A stretch of DNA of 19,434 nt from Promethearchaeota archaeon (GTDB lineage Archaea > Asgardarchaeota > Lokiarchaeia > Sigynarchaeales > SOKP01). The DNA lies in the NCBI GenBank assembly GCA_019894735.1, contig JAGXOB010000035.1, positions 1 to 19,434 on the forward strand, given 5' to 3'. The notes beneath the pieces were generated by a model, which was not told the origin of the DNA, made no database searches, and saw nothing but the letters and a program-made list of their open reading frames with translations. The translations under genes were made by a program, and so were the position numbers. Shown here one piece after another: positions 14,728 through 19,434 of this stretch; the stretch's first letter is position 1; each line of letters opens with the position of its first letter.

Positions 14728-16038
14728 CTATACACTAAGTTGAATCTGCCCATAAGTCCCGCCGCCTCCCGGTGTGTATTCAATTTTGTTCTCTCTTATT
14801 GCTTCTATAACAGCAGCAATCCCTTCGTCGAATTTTTTGATTTTTTCAATAGGGACTTTAATTGTAATATCAAACTCTGGTCCTAATTCGTTTATTATTT
14901 TATTATAAGCGTTTAAAACAGTAGCACTTGATGTACTTTTAATATTTTTAACAGATCGAATTATGTCAATTAACGGTACAGCATTTATATATAGCGGTCT
15001 ATGGTCGGGGTGTATTGGTTCTGATGAAGTAGAAATTACTTCAATTCGTTCACTTACACCTAGTTTTATTTTAATATTTTTATTGAATTTTTCTTTACAT
15101 GCGGGGCAAGTCACTTTTTCTTTTGTAATATTGTTGATATATTCCTTTTTTGCTTTGTTAGGGTTGTCTGTTAGAATTTTAATAAAATCTTCTGTAATTG
15201 TATACTGATTAAATAGAGAAGTCCCTTGTTTTTCTGTTTTTTTAAATACAATTCTCCTTCTACATTTGTGACAAAACATATTAAAATATTTACCCAACTT
15301 TGGATGAAGTCCTACGTTTAACTCAACTTTACGTTGATTTTTTCCTTCGATTGCTAAAACTAATTCTTCAAAAGAAGGATTTTCCATTTTAATTTTATTA
15401 AATTCTCTTCCTAAGGATCGAGGGTTTTCAGAATGTGCATCACTATTGCTAAGAAAAGTTATTTGGTTAAGGCAATTTAATCTGTCTGCTAAATCAGTAT
15501 TAGCAGATAAACCTAACTCTAAAAACTTTACTTTCTTTACAGCATCTTGATAACACCCTTCAAGAGTCTTATATTTATTTTGGCGAAATATTGCTTTGAA
15601 TGGAGTAAAAGCGTGTGCCGGTCCGACAATTGCGCCATGATCTGTTAAAATGTCAACCAGTTCAGCAGGAGATAAATTTACTCTTGGGCGCCCGCCCCAC
15701 TCGTCTAACATATTTTTTGAATGGGGTTTAATCTTTTGTTGAACTTCTTTTACTGTCGAAAAATCTGGAAAAAATACTACTTCGTGAATACTTTCCTGAT
15801 CCTCAAGTTCGCTCTGCAAAACAAAATAAACATCTTTATAAGAGAAAGCTCCATCGCCGTCTTTTTTCAAATTCTTTTCTAAATACTTCAGCCAATCAGG
15901 TTGTAGCACATCTCCAGTCCCAAGGATATGAAGCCCTTTTTTCTTACAAGTTTCAACCATTGTATCTAGATTTAATTTTTTAGATACTGCAATAGAATGA
16001 GGCGAGTGGATATGTAAATCAGCATTAAAAGATTCCAT
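14728..16038 (-). CDS. Endonuclease Q-like PHP-domain DNA repair nuclease
   Basis: EndoQ, known from Thermococcales and some bacteria, nicks DNA 5' of deaminated bases such as uracil and hypoxanthine. The 436-residue product has the EndoQ order. A PHP metal-dependent domain with D7-LHIHSPHS (H9, H11), D43 in GTGDV, E77, H142 in GPAHAFTPF and D200-A-H202 in SNSDAHS forms the trinuclear site. A zinc finger is made by C256-x2-C259 and C311-x2-C314, and the C-terminal domain includes EVISTSSEPIHPDHRPLY-like and EYTPGGGGTYG motifs. The two CxxC pairs are 51 residues apart, which looks longer than the usual compact finger. No polymerase or HHH region is fused, so it is not PolX. It is the last gene of the right-hand unit, 24 bp after the TPR gene. 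Confidence 0.85.
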   Translation of the reverse strand: MESFNADLHIHSPHSIAVSKKLNLDTMVETCKKKGLHILGTGDVLQPDWLKYLEKNLKKDGDGAFSYKDVYFVLQSELEDQESIHEVVFFPDFSTVKEVQQKIKPHSKNMLDEWGGRPRVNLSPAELVDILTDHGAIVGPAHAFTPFKAIFRQNKYKTLEGCYQDAVKKVKFLELGLSANTDLADRLNCLNQITFLSNSDAHSENPRSLGREFNKIKMENPSFEELVLAIEGKNQRKVELNVGLHPKLGKYFNMFCHKCRRRIVFKKTEKQGTSLFNQYTITEDFIKILTDNPNKAKKEYINNITKEKVTCPACKEKFNKNIKIKLGVSERIEVISTSSEPIHPDHRPLYINAVPLIDIIRSVKNIKSTSSATVLNAYNKIINELGPEFDITIKVPIEKIKKFDEGIAAVIEAIRENKIEYTPGGGGTYGQIQLSV

Positions 16039-16062
16039 CAGTTAATCTTAAACTACAATCCA

Positions 16063-17136
16063 TTAAATATCATTTGCTTTTAATTTGGATCCCAATTCAA
16101 TCCAATTTTTAGCTTTCTCAGTATTTCCTAATTTCTCATGACAACGAACCGCAGATTCCCAAAAATCTACATCCGATGGATCAAGAGAAACAATTTTATC
16201 AAACTGAATTAAAGCCTCTTCGTAATTATTTTTTACATCACAGTATATTCTACCTAATTTTTTAAGAGCGTTAATATTATCTGGATCCATTTTGAGCGTG
16301 TTTTGGTAATAAATTATTGCGTTATCGAAATCGTTTAACGCACTATAACTGAATGCTAAATTTTCGCATAACACAGCATCATCTTCTTGAAGTTTTAAAG
16401 CCTCCTCATAACACTTTATCGATGCTTTAAAGTCTTCTTTAAAAGTATAAGAAAGCCCTAAATTATTCCAAGCTTCAATAAAGGAAGGGTCAATTTCTGT
16501 TGCCATTTTATAGGATTTAATCGCTAATTCGTAGTCGTTTGTTTCATAAGCAACGTCACCTAAGTCAAACCATAATTCAGCGTTATTAGGTTCAAGATCA
16601 ATCGCTTTTTTGTAATATTTAATAGCTTCGTCATAGTTTTGTTTATCATAGTATATTATGGCTAGATTGTTGTAGAGAAGTTGTTCATCTGGATTTATTT
16701 TCAGTGCTTTTTTATAGCAATCTATTGCTTCGTCATACTGTTCTTTTTCTCTATAAATTAATGCGATATTATTCCAAACATCTGAGTAGCTAGGTTCGTA
16801 TTCTAACGCGATTTTGTAATACTTTAATGCATTATCTTGATCCTCCAAGTCTTCATATGCAAAACCCATGTTATAATAAGCGATTGCATCCTCAGGTTCT
16901 ATTTCGATTGCTTTTTGGTAACATTTTACTGCTTCTTTATATTGACGTAGCATACTATACGAGAGCCCAAGATTATTCCAGACTTCGGAAAAATAAGGGT
17001 GGATTTCTATAGCCTTTTGATACGCGTCTATTGCGGCTTCATATTCATTTTCGTCGTAGTACGCATCCGCTAAATTGATCCACGCATCAGCGTCATTAGG
17101 ATCTAATTCTGCTGACTTTTTATATCTCTCAATCAT
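16063..17136 (-). CDS. Tetratricopeptide repeat protein
   Basis: This 357-residue protein is built almost wholly of tetratricopeptide repeats. Ten 34-residue units follow one another from about residue 16 to the C-terminus, after an opening half-repeat (helix B only). Repeat positions are clear from the W19/W53 spacing and the recurring WNNLGLSY, A-x2-CYKKALKI-P-style helices; one unit near residues 288-322 carries a single extra residue. TPR arrays of this regular type make a superhelical surface for protein binding, as in O-GlcNAc transferase, but no catalytic domain is attached. There is no signal peptide or membrane segment. An in-frame stop seven codons before the ATG shows that the half-repeat start is real. 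It sits 75 bp after the nucleotidyltransferase and 24 bp before the EndoQ gene; partners are likely among these neighbours. Confidence 0.93.
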   Translation of the reverse strand: MIERYKKSAELDPNDADAWINLADAYYDENEYEAAIDAYQKAIEIHPYFSEVWNNLGLSYSMLRQYKEAVKCYQKAIEIEPEDAIAYYNMGFAYEDLEDQDNALKYYKIALEYEPSYSDVWNNIALIYREKEQYDEAIDCYKKALKINPDEQLLYNNLAIIYYDKQNYDEAIKYYKKAIDLEPNNAELWFDLGDVAYETNDYELAIKSYKMATEIDPSFIEAWNNLGLSYTFKEDFKASIKCYEEALKLQEDDAVLCENLAFSYSALNDFDNAIIYYQNTLKMDPDNINALKKLGRIYCDVKNNYEEALIQFDKIVSLDPSDVDFWESAVRCHEKLGNTEKAKNWIELGSKLKANDI

Positions 17137-17211
17137 TTTAAAATCAGATATTGCTTAGAAAAATAAAGTTTTATCACTATTATTTTTTTGGATTCTAAAA
17201 ATATCTATTAA

Positions 17212-18255
17212 TTACGGGTCAATAACTATCATTTTATCGCGTTTTTGGTTTGTTAACAAAATTCTAAGATGAGTTTTACTACCTTTAAATTTCACTTCTT
17301 CTAATTTTCCCTCAACAAATACAGATTCCCCTTTAGTTGCTTGCTCACAAAACCTTCCCCGGAAAGAATTTATTTCATTTAAGTTATTTAAATTAATATT
17401 ATTACCAATGATTTTAGTTTCTAAAACTTTTAAACATTCAATCTTATAAGAACAAGGAGTGAAAATTGAATTAGTTGATTTAATTATTTTTGCTTTCATT
17501 TTAATCCTTCCTAGATTCTTAAATTCATAATCGTAGAAATTTCCACCCCAATCACTAGGGTTTTTGATATATCTTATAAAGAAATCAATTCCATGAAATT
17601 TTCCTTGATGTAACTTTCTTTTTTCGCTTCTCAAAAAATCCTCGAAACTTATACCAGAACCTCCTACCCTCCAATTATAATGAGTTTTATATTCGTTTAA
17701 GTTATAAGTCTTAAAATTGCTTGAGGTAAGGAGTAGTTCTTTCAATTTATCTTGAAACTCTAAACTTGTACGAGTTCCATATATTATTAGATCTATATCA
17801 GAATCATCATTGCTTAATCCTATCATGGGGGAACCAGAAATACCGATTGAATCTACTGGTATGGATCCGTCTGATGTAAATAATTCACACAAACTTAAGG
17901 AAAAGGATTCGATTTTAGATAAAATTTTCCTCATTTTTAATGTATCGTAGTATTCCCGGGGAGTATAAATTTTCTTTATGTCTTTAATTTCTACGCCTTG
18001 AAGCTCTAAATCAAGTTCATTTGAAAAAAATAGAAACTGCGGATAATCCTCTTTTAACTTACGATATCTTTCATCTAAAGAATAGATTTTTTTAAAGTTT
18101 TTCCCTTCCTTTATTCTTTCCCCATTTGGATCTGGATAGAATCTTAAAAAACAAATTTTACGATCGTGGGGGTGGTGATAACCTTTTATATCGAAAAAAA
18201 GGTGGTTTTCTTTAGTTTCAAGGTAATCCCCTTCAATTCCTTTTGGAATTTTCAT
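17212..18255 (-). CDS. Predicted nucleotidyltransferase (archaeal COG1665-like) with C-terminal OB-like domain
   Basis: This 347-residue protein has a Pol-beta-type nucleotidyltransferase core at about residues 130-175: G141-S142 at the end of a strand, then the D153-I-D155 metal motif in DDSDIDLIIYG. The preceding 110 residues (GYHHPHDRKICFLRFYPDP, LDERYRKLKEDYPQFLF, LQGVEI) match a conserved N-terminal region known from uncharacterised archaeal proteins. Residues about 255-347 resemble a small OB-type beta barrel with KGESVFVEGKLEEVKFKGSKTHLRILL, suggesting nucleic acid binding. The acceptor is unknown: tRNA, DNA or a small molecule are all possible. AAGGGA lies 3 nt upstream of the ATG, and the gene is only 20 bp after the coiled-coil gene, so the two are almost certainly co-transcribed. 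Confidence 0.83.
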   Translation of the reverse strand: MKIPKGIEGDYLETKENHLFFDIKGYHHPHDRKICFLRFYPDPNGERIKEGKNFKKIYSLDERYRKLKEDYPQFLFFSNELDLELQGVEIKDIKKIYTPREYYDTLKMRKILSKIESFSLSLCELFTSDGSIPVDSIGISGSPMIGLSNDDSDIDLIIYGTRTSLEFQDKLKELLLTSSNFKTYNLNEYKTHYNWRVGGSGISFEDFLRSEKRKLHQGKFHGIDFFIRYIKNPSDWGGNFYDYEFKNLGRIKMKAKIIKSTNSIFTPCSYKIECLKVLETKIIGNNINLNNLNEINSFRGRFCEQATKGESVFVEGKLEEVKFKGSKTHLRILLTNQKRDKMIVIDP

Positions 18256-18275
18256 AAGTCCCTTAACTTTATTAA

Positions 18276-19379
18276 TTAATATCTGGAAGGTGTTTTTGAT
18301 TTGATTTTATATTTTGGTATTTCTTTTGCTTTTTGTAATTCTCTTTCAAAATCTTTTTTTTCTGCAAGAAATCTCTCTTTATCACTTTCTAATCTTTGCC
18401 TCTCTTTTCTAATTGAAAATTTATCGTTCTCTATTTTTAATTTTTCCTTTTCCAATTTTTTAATTTCATCTTTTAAGCTTTTGAGTTTATTTTCTGAATT
18501 ACGAATTTTATCTTCTAATGAATAATAAGTATCTTCAGCTTTAGGTACTTTCCTGTCTAATTCTTTTAATCTTATTTCTTGCCCCTTTTTCTTTTTTTCT
18601 AAATTTCTAACATCGTGATCTACATTCTCTTTAAATTTTCCCAATTTCTCCTTTTTCTTTTCAATATCACGAGCTTGAAGGGTTAAATCTTTTTTCTTAT
18701 AACGTACTTTCTCCTTTTCATCTTTAATTCTTCTTTTCTCATCTTCAATTCGATTTTTTTCGTCTAATATGTCTCTTCTCAAACTACTAACTTCTTTGTT
18801 CAAATTGTCTCTTTCTCGCGTTAAACTCTTAGTTTCGTTTCTTAAATCCAATAGATTGTTTTCCAACTTTTCATTTGTCCTCTCTAGCGCACTCTCTCTC
18901 CGTTCCATCCCGGGTAATTTGGTTTTAATTTCTTTTATTCTTTCTTTAGCCTTTTCTTTTTCGCTTGCTATATATTTCTTCTCACTTTCTAATTCGTCTC
19001 TTAATCCATCTAATCTCTCTTGATATCGCTCTAAGTCAGCATTTTTCTGATCTAACTCCCTTTCTTTAGCAAGTAGATTATTTTTACTTTCTTTTATTTC
19101 GTTTCTCATATTGTCCAGTTCTTTTCTTAGTTGTTCGCGCTGATTTTGAAGATCCCTGACTTGAAGTTCTTCTTCTTTTCTTTTTTTTTCCAAATCTTGA
19201 ATATTATCTTGATACCCCTCAACCTTATTGATAATATTCTCCCATTCAATTTTCTCTTTAGTTAACTTATTTCTTTCTTCCTTAATTTTTTTGAGTAATT
19301 TCGCATCTGGAATGTCGTCTAGTTGTTCTTCGGGTGTTTTTTCTCGAATTTGATACTTGGGAATAGGTTTATCATTCAT
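18276..19379 (-). CDS. SMC-like coiled-coil protein with matching terminal motifs
   Basis: This 367-residue protein is almost entirely coiled coil (about residues 15-345), rich in K, E, R and L heptads, like the arm of SMC/Rad50 or intermediate-filament proteins. It has no ATP-binding motif, cysteine, signal peptide or membrane segment. Its two ends carry the same short motif, IPKYQIREKTP at residues 6-16 and IPKYKIKSKTP at 354-364, so eight of eleven positions agree. A recent duplication is unlikely because the shared residues use different codons at five positions. The protein could be a structural filament or a tether joining two identical partners. It is the first gene of the right-hand unit, 20 bp before the nucleotidyltransferase. 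Spurious matches to SMC or myosin in searches should be expected from composition alone. Confidence 0.85.
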   Translation of the reverse strand: MNDKPIPKYQIREKTPEEQLDDIPDAKLLKKIKEERNKLTKEKIEWENIINKVEGYQDNIQDLEKKRKEEELQVRDLQNQREQLRKELDNMRNEIKESKNNLLAKERELDQKNADLERYQERLDGLRDELESEKKYIASEKEKAKERIKEIKTKLPGMERRESALERTNEKLENNLLDLRNETKSLTRERDNLNKEVSSLRRDILDEKNRIEDEKRRIKDEKEKVRYKKKDLTLQARDIEKKKEKLGKFKENVDHDVRNLEKKKKGQEIRLKELDRKVPKAEDTYYSLEDKIRNSENKLKSLKDEIKKLEKEKLKIENDKFSIRKERQRLESDKERFLAEKKDFERELQKAKEIPKYKIKSKTPSRY

Positions 19380-19434
19380 GATAATTCTTAAACTCTTGTA
19401 AATGATTAATAATATTATATTGATTCGAATTCTA

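Overview
This is a strongly AT-rich archaeal window with close gene packing. Its core genes are archaeal in type: a long alanyl-tRNA synthetase with the archaeal N-terminal zinc site, a DtdA D-aminoacyl-tRNA deacylase, an EndoQ-like nuclease, paired Lrp/AsnC regulators, FtsZ, and mixed ATG/GTG/TTG starts with or without GGTG-type ribosome binding sites. It also has a Ras/Rab-like small GTPase with the WD...ERF switch II signature and a zinc-ribbon tail, an SMC-like coiled-coil protein and a ten-repeat TPR protein. Together these point to an Asgard archaeon (Promethearchaeota), most likely of the Lokiarchaeia type. That assignment is inference from gene content; no marker phylogeny was run.

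Layout. 1-638 (-): 5' part of sfsA, cut by the window edge. 757-996 (+): small 2[4Fe-4S] ferredoxin. 1163-2295: two convergent Lrp/AsnC paralogues with the same unusual cysteines. 2476-3438 (-): degenerate ZIP-like membrane protein, divergent from dtdA (3573-4502, +). 4545-5405 (-): unknown protein with a likely winged helix, divergent from a VOC-fold protein (5545-5925, +), which is followed by the atypical small GTPase (6007-6780, +). 6785-7591 (-): calcineurin-like phosphoesterase. 7769-8103 (-): two small genes, one a 53-residue zinc-finger protein, with an 18-bp perfect palindrome upstream. 8299-11253 (-): alaS. 11411-12343 (-): aldo/keto reductase. 12503-12955 (-): PPOX-like flavin protein. 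13061-14203 (-): ftsZ. 14387-14656 (+): small CxxC protein. 14728-19379 (-): apparent four-gene unit of coiled-coil protein, nucleotidyltransferase, TPR protein and EndoQ.

How the genes may work together. alaS and dtdA both serve translation quality control but lie in separate units. The right-hand unit joins a repair nuclease for deaminated bases with a nucleotidyltransferase and two scaffold-like proteins, and is the best candidate for an undescribed functional module. The left end combines an Fe-S protein with two cysteine-bearing Lrp regulators and may be redox- or metal-responsive. No rRNA, tRNA, CRISPR array, transposase or prophage gene was seen.
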